Shown here: one piece after another, positions 1-9,950 of the stretch
Position numbering within the stretch: position 1 is the stretch's first letter
Layout of the letters: each line of letters opens with the position of its first letter
From: Ailanthus altissimus
Lineage: Eukaryota; Streptophyta; Magnoliopsida; Sapindales; Simaroubaceae
Length of the DNA stretch: 64,000 nucleotides
NCBI GenBank assembly: GCA_946807835.1
Contig: OX327700.1
Location: 21,612,001-21,676,000, forward strand
Direction: 5' to 3'
Made by a program: the position numbers and the translations under genes
The notes under the pieces: model-generated
What the model saw: the letters and a program-made list of their open reading frames with translations, nothing else
Database searches by the model: none
What the model was told of the DNA's origin: nothing

Positions 1-801
1 AGGGTAACATCTACAAAATTTTAATAAAATATTGTGATTTCAAATATATTATAGCAGATAATGGTGTATCAAGATCCTAGACCAGACTTGTTTAAGCCTT
101 TTTCTATTCCTTATCTTATTGAGGATGCTCGTGTTGTTGATTTGTGTTTGTTGAATGAAGAATGGAATGAGCAGTTGATAAGAGAAACTTTATAGAAGAG
201 GATGCAAATATGAATCTTGGTCTGCCTAGGCTGAATTCGAATCGAGATGATTGTATGTGTTGGCATTTCTAAGGGAAGGGACGGTACTCTGTCAAGAGTG
301 GATACCGAGTAGCCATGGAGCTAAGAAGAAATAGACATGCATCAAGTGAGAGTGAGATGTTTGCTTGGTGGCAGTCATTTTGGCATATTCCTGCTCCGAG
401 TAAAATAAAAAATCTTCTTCTGGAAGGTTTATAACAGTTGGCTGCCAACTGTGGATCAACTTAGAAAGAGGAATTGTGATGTGGCTGATGTATGCCCGGT
501 GTGCCGTTGTAGTGGAGAATCTGTTATCCATTCCTTGTGGCAGTGTAAAATTGCTAAGTAGCTATATAAGTTATTGGAGGGGTTAGGTTCCATTGTGATG
601 GCTGAAATCCGTGAGGTGGAAGGGGATTTTGGTGCAGTTGCTTTTCAATGGTTGAAGGGTCCACGCTCGAGCAAATGCGATGGGTAGTGGTAGGGTGTTG
701 GGCTTTATGGCATAACAGAAATGGCTTCTTGCATGGCGGGACGAGGAGAGGAGCGACTGATTCAATGGGTTGGATTCAGAGCTTGGTGGAGGAGTATGAC
801 A
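1..801 (+). pseudogene. LINE (non-LTR retrotransposon) ORF2, zinc-binding tail, first half
   Basis: This is the part of a plant L1-type LINE ORF2 that follows the reverse transcriptase. Frames between about 60 and 780 read as the zf-RVT region. Recognisable pieces are DPRPDLFKPFSIPYLIEDA near 75, YSVKSGYRVAM near 280, WWQSFWHIPAPSKIK near 370, and a Cys-rich CPVCRCSGESVIHSLWQC near 495. The frame shifts near 410 and there are several stops, so it is dead. The upstream RT and endonuclease lie outside the window. The protein breaks off in SLVEEYD at the LTR that starts at 802. The RNase H tail expected next appears on the same strand at 13103-13638, so the two pieces are one LINE split by the Copia insertion. 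Confidence 0.8.
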
Positions 802-1265
802 TATTAAAATTATAATATTAAATAAAGTTAATTATAATATTAAGTTTAAGATTAAACTTAAATATTTATAAATTAAATTTTTAAAAATTTTAAATTAGGT
901 AAGATATTTTGAAATTAATATTTAAGGAGATAAGTATTATAAATTTATGTAGTTAATAAATTTTTACAATATTTTACTTGTGTGATTTTAGTTTGTTGAA
1001 ACTAAATATAAATACCCATCTTTCTTATTTAGTTTTGCAAGCAAGTCAGTTAAGAATAAAGAGTTGATCAAGTATTTGATCAATTGTTGAGAGTTTAGAG
1101 TGTTAGAGAGTTGAGCAAATAATAAGCTCAATAAAGAATGTGTGAGTGTTGAGTTGTGAGTGTTGTGTTGTAAGTGAGAAAGAGTGAGAGTTTCTAAAAT
1201 TTGTATTGTAAGTTTTGAGTTTGTTGTATTAATAAAAATGTTCCATTTGTACTCTATTATGCTCA
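802..1265 (+). repeat. Copia-1 5' LTR
   Basis: It aligns along its whole length with 12657-13102. Shared blocks include TAAATTAGGTAA, TTTGTTGAAACTAA, AAGAATAAAGAGTTGAT and TTGATCAATTGTTGAGAG. It ends in GCTCA just before the primer-binding site. ATAAATACCC at about 1010 may be its TATA region. Confidence 0.85.
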
Positions 1266-1270
1266 ATAAT

Positions 1271-1283
1271 TGGTATCAAAGCC
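1271..1283 (+). promoter_or_regulatory. Copia-1 primer-binding site
   Basis: TGGTATCAAAGCC lies five bases after the end of the LTR. It matches the 3' end complement of initiator Met-tRNA (TGGTATCAGAGC) apart from one G-to-A change. It would prime minus-strand DNA synthesis. The following 400 bases (1284-1690) are an untranslated leader in which I see no ORF. Confidence 0.8.
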
Positions 1284-1689
1284 AAGTTGTTCGGGGCGTA
1301 GAACAGTAATCGAAGTATTGTTAATACGATTGTTGTTCAAATATATGGTACCAATATCAGAGTTTGGTGTAGTTGTATGAATAGTGTATGTCTAGGAAAG
1401 TTCTGTCAAAAGGGCTAATATTGCCTAAGGAGTTTGAATTTTAAGTGGGACCGTTGTGACCCCCCCAGTCTTTCCTGAAAACTTTCATGGTGTACAATTC
1501 ATATAAACAAATACGTAGACACTGTTACTGTGGTGCTGGTGGAAGCGTTGTTAGGAGTAACAGTTGGACGGTCAGAGATTGACCTTAGTAGAGTTTTATT
1601 TGAGTTGTGAAGAGTTTAAAACTCTACAAGCTTGCAGTTTAAGATCAAGCTTGTCTAGCATTATTGAAGTCTTGCAGGCACAATGAGAG

Positions 1690-2402
1690 ACCTTCAAGTA
1701 GTTTGAGGAATTAAAAAGTTCAACAACCAAAATTATAATACATGGGCAATGTTGATGAAGTCTTACCTTCAAGGCCAAGATCTTTGAGAGATCGTTGGCG
1801 AGAATGAAGTGAAGCAGCCAACAGACGAAGCCATTTTAAAGAAGTGGAAGGTAAAAACTGGTAAGGCTATGTTCGCCATTAAGACTACAGTTGAAGAATA
1901 AATGTTAGAGCACATAAACTGGTAAGCCTATGTTCGCCAAATAAAGCATGGGACACTTTTACATCACTCTTCTAAAAAAAAAACAACACGTGACTACAGC
2001 TTTTATAGAATGAAGCATTGTCAATTGCACAATGCAATATAACGATCAACCAATACTTTACAAAGGTAAAGTCCTTATGCTGTGAAATATCTGAGTTAGA
2101 TCCTACTATTGCTATTGCTGAAATTAGGATGAAAAGAATTATCATCCTTTGTTTGAGTCCCAAGTATAGAAGTTTTGTTACTGTTGTACAAGGCTGGCTA
2201 ACCCAACCATCTCTCATTGAATTTAAAAATTTGTTTGTTGATCAAGAAGCGATTGTCAAACAAATGGGTGAGGTCTTATTAAAAGGCGATGAAGAAGCAT
2301 TCTATATCGATAAAAAGAAAGGTTAATTTAAATGACATACTGATGGAGGATCTAAAGAAGACGATGAAAAGATAAATAATCATCATCAAGAAGGCAGCTC
2401 AC
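1690..2402 (+). pseudogene. Copia-1 gag remnant
   Basis: This is the capsid region of a Tnt1-type polyprotein. Blocks in order are KFNNQNYNTWAMLMKSYLQG near 1710, DEAILKKWKVKTGKAMFAIK near 1828, and a 102-codon open stretch at 2018-2326. That stretch contains KSLCCEISELDPTIAIAEI, VQGWLTQPSLIEFKNL and VDQEAIVKQMGEV, which are the usual gag helices of this family. Stops and a frame change between 1900 and 2018 break it. The reading continues to about 2400 (NHHQEGSSQT), where a SINE-like repeat begins. The zinc knuckle and protease that should follow are absent. Confidence 0.8.
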
Positions 2403-2406
2403 AGAC

Positions 2407-2597
2407 AGTCCGATGGGTACAAAGACGAGCCTCTAAAGACCTATAGGGCCTCTATGGAGATGGGGACGGGGGTTCGAATCCTTGGGGGCACAGATAACTT
2501 GAGGAATTGTGTGTTGGGACGCCGATGGCTCTGAGGTGTCATCCAGCCAGTAGACTAAGGAGTTGTGGATCCTACACACTTTAACAAAAAGGTCGGC
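2407..2597 (+). mobile_element. SINE-like repeat, type A copy 1
   Basis: The head CCGATGGGTACAAAGACG recurs in all copies. A perfect Pol III B-box, GGTTCGAATCC, lies at 2471-2481 and is the main reason to call this tRNA-derived. The rest, ending TTTAACAAAAAGGTCGG, matches the other type A copies. It inserts after the Copia-1 gag and meets the next copy tail to tail. Confidence 0.65.
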
Positions 2598-2770
2598 CTA
2601 TTTGTAAGAGTATGTAGAGCCCACCTAACATCTTAGGTCTACTAGGGTATCAACTAGTGCACCACTCACACCCCTCGCAGGTTACCTACGCCCCCAACTA
2701 ATGTCGAACCTAGGATCTCATCCCTTATAAGCCTTTAAGGTTCAATGGTTGTACCATCAGGTTGGCCAGC
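2598..2770 (-). mobile_element. SINE-like repeat, type B copy 1
   Basis: It is a reverse-complement copy of the type B repeat at 9785-9950. Shared blocks are ATGAGATCCTAGGTTCGACA and GGGGGCGTAGGTAACCTGC. Type B shares its head and tail with type A but has a different middle and only a partial B-box (GGTTCGACATT). Its tail faces the tail of copy A1 and its head faces the head of copy A2. Confidence 0.6.
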
Positions 2771-2945
2771 CCGATAGGTACAAAGATGAACCTGTAAAGG
2801 CCTATAAGGCCTCCATAGAGATAGAGGTGGGGGTTAGAATCCTTGGGGGCGCAAGTAACCTGAGCTGGTTGTGTGGGTATGCCGGTGGCTTTGAGGTGTC
2901 ATTCAGTCGGTGGACTAAGGAGTTGGTAGGCCTTATACAGTTTAA
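2757..2945 (+). mobile_element. SINE-like repeat, type A copy 2
   Basis: It starts at the shared palindromic head GGTTGGCCAGCCCGATAGG. The B-box is damaged to GGTTAGAATCC at 2834. The tail is shortened to CAGTTTAACAAGG. About 22 bases follow (2949-2970) that look like the reverse-complement head of a type B copy whose body has been lost. Confidence 0.6.
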
Positions 2946-2971
2946 CAAGGTTCAATGGTTATACCCATCAA

Positions 2972-3122
2972 GTTGGCCAGCCTGATGGGTACAACCATCG
3001 GACCTTAAAGGCCTATAAGGGATGAGATCCTAGGTTCGACATTAGTTGGGGGCGTAGGTAACTTGCGAGGGGTGTGAGTGGTGCGAAAGTTGATACCTTG
3101 GTGGCAAGGTATTGAATGGGCC
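2972..3122 (+). mobile_element. SINE-like repeat, type B copy 2
   Basis: It begins GTTGGCCAGCCTGATGGG and carries the type B core, with TAGGTTCGACATTAG at about 3031. It stops at about 3122, inside the tail, where LTR-derived sequence starts. The matching minus-strand type A copy resumes at 3586, so 3123-3585 looks like an insertion into an A/B pair. Confidence 0.55.
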
Positions 3123-3585
3123 CTCGATTGGGTTTACCCCAAGTGTAGAATTTGGTAGCACCCACTAGGGAGTATACTTGATAACTATTTAAGAGAGGCA
3201 AAATGGTAATTCAATACTTTAATTATTTATTTGTTAAATAATAAAAAATTCATGAACTTGAATATTTAATCTTGGCGTTGATATCTTAATTTTGTGTTGT
3301 GAAATTTTTCTTTAAGTTTTGCTTCTCAAAATGTCTGCATTTTGGCATATAAAAGATTTTTTTTATAGCAACTATAGGGTATAGATAGTTGTTCCTAGCT
3401 GACTGTGAGCTTGGAGCTCGTATTGGCATATAAGTATCCAGTTAGGAATTGATATAGGATGGACTCATGAGGACTTTCAATAGACACCCTATGTAAGATG
3501 TCAACGGAGGGTCCTCTTGAGTTGAGAAGTATACGTGGTCTTTTAATCTGAGTGCCATGGTGGGTTTGTAAGTGATCTACCAGAC
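3123..3585 (+). repeat. Rearranged scraps of a long LTR and of the TGAT element
   Basis: Three pieces can be matched inside this window. The stretch 3125-3240 resembles 61971-62090 of the solo LTR (GGGTTTACCC, TTTGGTA, GATAACTATTTAAGAG). The stretch 3252-3325 resembles about 63105-63185 in the TGAT...ATCA element (TTAATTTTGTGTTGTGAA). The stretch 3384-3585 resembles 61090-61290 of the solo LTR (GACTCATGAGGAC, TTGAGTTGAG, AGTATACGTGGTC). The two LTR pieces are in the reverse of their order in the intact LTR, so the block has been rearranged. Confidence 0.6.
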
Positions 3586-3765
3586 TATTTAGGGCTCACT
3601 AACTCCTTGGTCCACCGACTGGATAATACCTCAGAGCCACCGGTGCACCTACACAACTAGCTCAGGTTACCTACGCCTCCAAAGATTTGAACCCCCGCCT
3701 TTATCTCTATAGAAGCCTTTAGAGGTTTGTCATTATACCTATTGGGCTGGCCAACCTAATGGGGG
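3586..3765 (-). mobile_element. SINE-like repeat, type A copy 3
   Basis: It is reverse-complement type A, read from TAACTCCTTGGTCCACCGAC down to its head at about 3765. The B-box complement is degenerate (GATTTGAACC near 3687). It meets type B copy 3 head to head in a short palindrome around CTATTGGGCTGGCCAACCTA. Confidence 0.6.
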
Positions 3766-3864
3766 CATAGGTAACTTGCGAGGGGTGTGAGTGGTGCGCC
3801 AGTTGATACCCTGGTGGACCCAAGGTATTGAGTGGGCTCCACACACTCTTACAAATAGACAGAC
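3766..3864 (+). mobile_element. SINE-like repeat, type B copy 3 (internally shortened)
   Basis: The head is followed at once by GGGGGCATAGGTAACTTGCG, so roughly 55 bases of the usual middle are missing. The rest runs to the tail ACACACTCTTACAAATAG. The tail faces the tail of the type A copy that begins at 3865. Confidence 0.55.
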
Positions 3865-3891
3865 CTTTTTATTAGAGTGTATGGACCCACC

Positions 3892-6394
3892 TGTTGGGTG
3901 TTGTATCTTCAAGTGTGTGATTATACTAGTGTATACGTAATTTTAAAAATTACTATATGCGCAACGGAAACATGTTACATGATACACCTATTTTAACAAT
4001 TACAACATATATCACATATATGTATAAGTATAACAATTATACAATTTATAAACATGATGAACAATTGTATCACATATATGAACAATTATAACAATTATAC
4101 AAAATATATATGATGAATAATATTGTACTAAAAATATAATGTAAAGTAACTCACCTAATGAAGGTAGCTTTACAAATTCTTCAAGTCTTTCACCAATCCA
4201 TGTGAAGAGCTCACCTTGAAGTATATGTTGAACAATTCTAGTCCATAACATTTGGTGGGATTATGGAGTTAGAATGGTAGCTTTAGAATTTTTCAGCAAC
4301 TTGTATTCAACCTCTTTGAATACATATATTTGTTTCATAAATATGAATGTACTTTGGCCATTTATGGAAGGAGAAGAAGATGATCTTTTATTTTTGTTCT
4401 TGTTGGTAACACTTTACAAACACAACAATAATAAATTCTTTTTGTCATTGCTAAGTTATCCAAGTGTGTAAGATTAATCAAACTAGAAATTTTTTCACAT
4501 ACTTATCATTCAACTCCTTGAAAGAAAAACAAGACAAAGTATTTCTCTCTCTTTCCTCCTCTCTTGGTCGAGACCTTCACATTGTAAGAATGAATTCAAT
4601 TCATTCAATTCTTGTTTTCTCAATTGATGGCCAAGCAAAATAAAGTGCTTTCCCCACCATCATTTTAGTTGGTCTCCCACTCAATTTTATTAACAATATG
4701 CCTAGGTCCCTCCACTTCCTTAATGCTTAAAAGAATAACAATAAATAAAGAAGTGTTCCTTTCATTAGCCAAAACATGGCCGGCCACTTCAATGAATCAA
4801 ATTCATTTAATGGCTTATTTTAATACATGTAATATAAAGAAATCCTCCACCATTCATAATGGTCAAATATTAAATTCATTTAAACAAAATTAATGCAATA
4901 AATTATATAATAATATTTAGTTCATTAAAAGTATATAATAAATAAATCAAAAACTATTTTGATTATTTAATTAATATAATAAAATAAATCAAAAACTATT
5001 TTTGTATTATTTTATTAATATATCATGAAACAAAATGAAAGGCTTAGATCTTGTCATTTGTCACCATCCTATTGGTTAACAACTTTTGTTAACTAATTAT
5101 ATGATGTACTTAATAATTAAGTCTTGACAAATGTACAATCCGAGGGATCCCGAAACAATCGTTCTATTTTGCTGAAATTTATTGGATCAAACTATTCAAT
5201 CCAATCCGTTACCCCAGTGCGCAACGAGTACACTTCATATTGTGAGACTCTCTAGGTCCACACCTAATTTGTCATATAGAGCTCCTCCATATGTCTGTGA
5301 ACGATGCCCCACACACACGTTACGGATATTACAAATTAGAGTGTTAGACCATGCAAGTTGAGGTTATTGCATATTCATATAATCCTTCCATCATTTATAT
5401 CCTTGAAGAGCAGAGATATAGATTATCACCGTCAAATCTCTTATTTGCTCAACCATGAACTCATCTCTAGATTTATATTTCATTAAACAATATCCACAAA
5501 CACTTTTGTGATATTGTTTATTCCTTCGGAATATCTTTTCTGAGGTTTATGCTTGCAGTCTCAAGACTTTCTGAAATACAATCTCAGAGCATCAAGATAT
5601 ACAACTCACTCATATGAGCTGACAGATCCTATATCTACGCACACCGGACTCCATGAGCATCGGACCATACCCAGCGACACCCAGCGGTCAGACCATGAAA
5701 GGTTTCTGACATGTGTGGAACCAAAGCATGGTGGATCATTCACAAGTCCACTGTAGCGCTCAGGTCAAAGGACCACAAATACTACTCAACTCGGAAGACC
5801 TTCTATTGACGGCTTTATGAGATGTCTATTGGATGTCTTCGTGAGTCTGTTCAATATCCAATCCTTACTGAATACCTGCATCTCTATACGAGCTTCCTAC
5901 TTAGCTCATGATTTGCTAAGACTAACCATCTGGACCATCCAGATATAGACATACACTAATCTATATTAATGGGTTCCACCGATAGACCCGCATCGATGAA
6001 ATTAGATTAGAAAAATTATGTTTGAGAACATACTTGCATAATGACATTTCTTAGCACCATCTGTAACTCATTGCAGCTATGTTATTACTAATATATTCTC
6101 AGATCATTGTCCCATTTCAGACAAGGTTCTAACTCGTCAGGATTTTGCTAATTCTTATAAACTTACTAACTCTTAGTGTTTATAACTATTAGCGTTGCTA
6201 ACTTTTAGCCCAAGTCTAAACTCCTTTAGACCAGATCCGAACTCATTCAAATCATACTATGTCTGAAACGTTACAAGCATCTTACCATTTAATAATAAAT
6301 AATATTAATGATTTTATTAGAAATAATAATTGTATAAATACTATCACTATATATTTATACAAAATGGGATGGCATATAAGCACAAATCCCAACA
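3892..6394 (-). mobile_element. Solo LTR of the long-LTR Copia family, inserted in a SINE-like repeat
   Basis: It is bounded on the plus strand by TGTTGGGTG at 3892 and AAATCCCAACA at 6394, giving TG...CA ends and 2503 bases. Read on the minus strand it begins TGTTGGGATTTGTGCTTATA, the same start as the LTRs at 8570, 60706 and 63779. The flanks CCACC (3887-3891) and TCACC (6395-6399) differ by one transition and are a convincing five-base target duplication. The interrupted host is a type A SINE-like copy whose parts lie at 3865-3891 and 6395-6562. No internal element genes are present, so it is a solo LTR. Small ORFs inside look random. Confidence 0.75.
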
Positions 6395-6562
6395 TCACCA
6401 ACTCTTTGGTCCATCAGATGAATGACACTTCAGAGCCACCAGCATCCTAACACATAATTCCTCAAGTTACCTGCGCCTCTAAGGATTCGAACCCCCGCCT
6501 TCATCTCTATGAAACCCTTATAAGTTTTTAGAGGTTCATTCTTATACCCATCGAATGACATA
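6395..6562 (-). mobile_element. SINE-like repeat, type A copy 4, main part
   Basis: This is a reverse-complement type A copy whose tail (3865-3891) was separated from it by the solo LTR. The complement of a perfect B-box, GGATTCGAACC, lies at 6483-6493. The head ends near 6562. Bases 6563-6680 hold a short piece like the long LTR (CATCTAGGTATAGTATA, compare about 9010-9030 in reverse) and nothing else I can name. Confidence 0.65.
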
Positions 6563-6679
6563 TAATTGTATGGTATACGTATAGGGTATAAAAGTTATAT
6601 GACATCTAGGTATAGTATATACTGCTTACGTAAAAGTTACGCAACAGGATAAACTTGCACCTAGTGGGTACAAGTATCA

Positions 6680-8549
6680 GTTCGTTGGGTCTCATAAGAA
6701 TTCAATGGGATACCAATTCTATGAACTTGAGGAGCGAAATGATCTTGAGTAAGAGTTTCTCATAAATCGTGGAGGTTATAGAAAGATTGGGCTTGATGAA
6801 GCCAATCAAAGTGAACATAAACCCGAGATGGAATCTCAAAATCAATTGAGCGGAATACCTTTAACACACCCTTCACGTAAATCTGAAAGGATGTACAGGC
6901 CACCTACTAGGTATGGTTAGATGCCTAAAGGTACACTTGAAGTTTTTTTAGTAGAAGGAAATGATCCTTTAACCTATGAGGATGCGATGTTAGACATTTA
7001 CTTGAAAAAGTGGCAAGAAGCCACGAAATCCAAAATTGACTCAATTAATCACAATCAAGTATGGGACTTGGTTGAGCTTCTTCAAGAAATAGTTCCTATC
7101 AGTTGTAAATAGATTTACAAGTGGAAGCGTGGGTCTGATGGGAAGGTAGACACCTTCAAAACCTGATTGATTGCAAAAGGTTATTCTCAACGGTCTGGCA
7201 TCAATTATGAGAAAACATTTGCACTAGTAGCGATGTTGAAGTAATCAAAGGTTATTCTCAGCAATAGCCAATACGAATTTTATTGGCTATTGCTGCATAT
7301 TATGACTATGAGATATGACAGATGGATGTAAAAGCGACATTTTTAAATGGATATCTTGAGGAAGAGATATATATGGAACAACCTGAAAGTTTTGCATCCA
7401 GCCAATCCACAGGTCTAGTGTGCAAACTGAAAAAGTCGATTTATGGGCTTAAGCAGGCTTTCCAAAGTTAGAACCTTCATTTTGATGAGGTAATCAAAGG
7501 ATCTGGTTTCATAAAAAATTATAAGGAACCATGTGTGTATAAAAAGGTCATTGAGAGCTTGGTTGTTTTTTAAATTCTCTATGTGGATGACATACTGATC
7601 ATTGATAACAATATCGGTATGTTACAATCAGTTAAGAGTTATTTAAACAAAAACTTCTCCATAAAATACTTGGGAGAGGCTTCTTATATACTAGGTATAA
7701 AGCTTTATAGAGATAGAGCTAGGAAACTGATAGGACTCTCTCAATCATCATACATCGACAGTATCTTAGAAAGGTATAACTTTACTAACTGTAAGACAGC
7801 TAATGTACATTTTAGGCATGATATTCATCTTTTGAGGAGAATGTCTCTTCAGATGGAAGATGAAAGAGTTATAATGTCTAAGATGCCATATGCAACAGTT
7901 GTAGGCAGCTTGATGTATGCTATGATGTGCACGAAACCTGACATTAACCTGGCTGTAAGTGTTACTAGCCAGTATCAATCTAATTCAGGTGACAACCATT
8001 GGATGATGGTCAAACATGTCCTTAAATACCATAAGGGTACAAAGGACAAGTTTCTCATTTATGAAGAAAGTGATTTGCAGGTTAAGGAATACACATATTT
8101 AGACTTTCAGTCTGATCAAGATGATAAAAAGTCTATATCTGGATATGTATTTATCCTTAACGGTACTGCAGTGAGTTGGAAGAGCATCAAACATGGATCC
8201 AACAACAAAAGCGGAATATATTGTAGCCTCTGAGGCAGTAAAAGAAATAGTGTGGATACCCAAGTTTGTCGCTGAGCTCAGGATTGTCCCAAGTTCGATG
8301 GATCCTATCCCTTTATTCTGCAACAATAATGGAGCCATTGCACAAGCAAAAGAGCCAAGAGCACACAAGAAATTTAAGCATATAGAGAGGAAATACTACA
8401 TAATTAGAGAAATCTTGGCTAGGGGAGATGTAATAATTTGTAGTGTTGACTTTGTAAATAATGTAGTGGACCCACTGACTAAGGCCTTAACTTCAAAGAT
8501 GTTTGAGAAACACGTGGAGTTTATGGGTATAAGATACCACTATGAATGA
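6680..8549 (+). pseudogene. Copia-2 pol remnant: RT and RNase H
   Basis: This is the second half of a Copia polyprotein. The linker ends in PLTHPSRKSERMYRPPTRYG (about 6855). RT follows with QVWDLVELL (about 7058), [19 protein letters not shown] (about 7318), [11 protein letters not shown] (about 7430) and the catalytic YVDDILI at 7579. RNase H follows with YLDFQSDQDDKKSISGYVF (about 8094), TTKAEYIVASEA (about 8202) and the end motif DPLTKAL (about 8470). The last open stretch stops at 8549, twenty bases before an LTR starts. Stops such as GCK*IYKW and a duplicated or inserted stretch near 7240-7270 break the frame. Gag, protease and integrase are absent. It lies inside the interruption of Copia-1. 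Confidence 0.85.
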
Positions 8550-8569
8550 CACTAGAACAAGTGAGAGTT

Positions 8570-9782
8570 TGTTGGGATTTGTGCTCACGTGCCATCCCAT
8601 TGTTTTATGAATATTTTATTTTATAATATTTATCCAGTTCATTATTTGTTAAATCGTAAATTACTGTTATTAAATGGTTCAATGCTTGTGACGCTATAGA
8701 CACTATATGATCTGGAAAGGTTCAGATTTAGTCTAAAGAAGTTTAGATCAATACTAAAAGTTAGCATCACTGAAAAACTATAAATGCTAAAGAGTTAACA
8801 TGTTATATTGATCAGTAAAGTCTAAGAGTTAGAATCTTATCTGTGACGATACAAAGACCTGAGAATACATTAGTAATAACATAGTTGCAAGAGTTGCAAT
8901 AGGTGCTAAAAAATATTATTATGTAAGTCTATTATCAAATTATATGTTCCTGGTCTTAATTCACCGATGCAGGTCTGACGGTAAAATCCTTTTACATAGA
9001 CCACTGTATACTATACCTAGATGGTCTAGATGATTGTTCTCAGCTGACCATGGGCTTACTGGAAGTTCGTATAGCATACAAGTGTTTAGTGAGGACGATA
9101 TATAAAAGTTTAACCAGTGTATACTATACCTAGATGGTTGTTCTTAGCTAACCATAATCTTATTGAAAGTTTGTATAGGATACAGGTGTTTAGTGAGGAC
9201 TAAATACTGAACAGACTCAACGATGACCCCAATAGAGATCCTGTAAAGCCGTCAATGGAAGGACATCTTGAGTTGAGTAGTATATGTGGTTCTTTAACCT
9301 GAGTACCACGGTGGACTTGTAAGTGATCTATCATACTTTGGTTCCATGCTTGTCACAGACCTTTCATGGTGTGACTGTTGTGTGTCATTGGGTATGATCT
9401 AATGCTTATAGAGTCCGATATGTACAGATATGGAATCCGTCAGCTCACATGGATGAGTTATATATCTGGATGCTCAGAGACTGTATCTTAGAAAGTCTTA
9501 TAGCCATAAGCGACAAACTTAAGAAAAGAGTTTCCTACATGGTTAAGCAATATTATTAAAGTGCTTGCATATATTGTTTATTAAGATATGTGTTTGGAGA
9601 TAAGTTCACGGATGAGCATATAGGAATTTAACGGTAGTGATCTATATCCCTACTCTTCTAGGATATGATTGGTGGAGGAATTATACGTATGCGCTATGAC
9701 CTCAACTTTTATGATTTACTGCACTGCTTTGTAATATCCGTGACGTGTGCATAGAGCATCGATCTCAGACTCATTAAATAAT
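8570..9782 (+). repeat. Copia-2 3' LTR, truncated
   Basis: It starts TGTTGGGATTTGTGCTCACG directly after the Copia-2 RNase H and a purine-rich ACAAGTGAGAG tract. The same start is seen at 3892-6394 (minus strand), 60706 and 63779. A G-box CACGTG lies at 8586-8591. It tracks the 60706 solo LTR as far as the GTGACGTGTGC block (about 9743), then stops at about 9782 where a type B SINE-like copy begins. Some 800-1300 bases of the full LTR are therefore missing. A stretch around 9000-9190 is internally repeated (ACTATACCTAGATGGT twice). Confidence 0.75.
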
Positions 9783-9784
9783 TT

Positions 9785-9950
9785 TGGCCAGCCCGATGGG
9801 TACAACCATTGAACTTTAAAGGCCTATAATGGATGAGATCCCAAGTTCGACATTGATTGGGGGCGTAGGTAACCTGCAAGGGTATGAGTGGTGCACTAGT
9901 TAATACCTTGGTGGACCCAATGTGTTTGGTGGGCTCTACACACTCTTACA
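9785..9950 (+). mobile_element. SINE-like repeat, type B copy 4
   Basis: This is a near-complete type B copy: head TTGGCCAGCCCGATGGGTAC, core AAGTTCGACATTGATTGGGG, tail CTACACACTCTTAC. It joins the truncated LTR on its left and Copia-1 coding sequence on its right. It is the only copy without an inverted partner, which supports type B being able to move as a single unit. Confidence 0.6.

Noticed and set aside
797..801. A target duplication for Copia-1 (TGACA against ATGTG after 13102)
   Set aside because: The five-base flanks do not match, even with transitions allowed.
2471..2481. A tRNA gene at the perfect B-box
   Set aside because: The head and B-box are about 60 bases apart with no cloverleaf or acceptor stem, and the unit is repeated. 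A SINE-like repeat fits better.
2598..3122. The short spaced palindromes as a CRISPR array
   Set aside because: The repeats are long, diverged and inverted, with no regular short spacers, and the genome is that of a plant.
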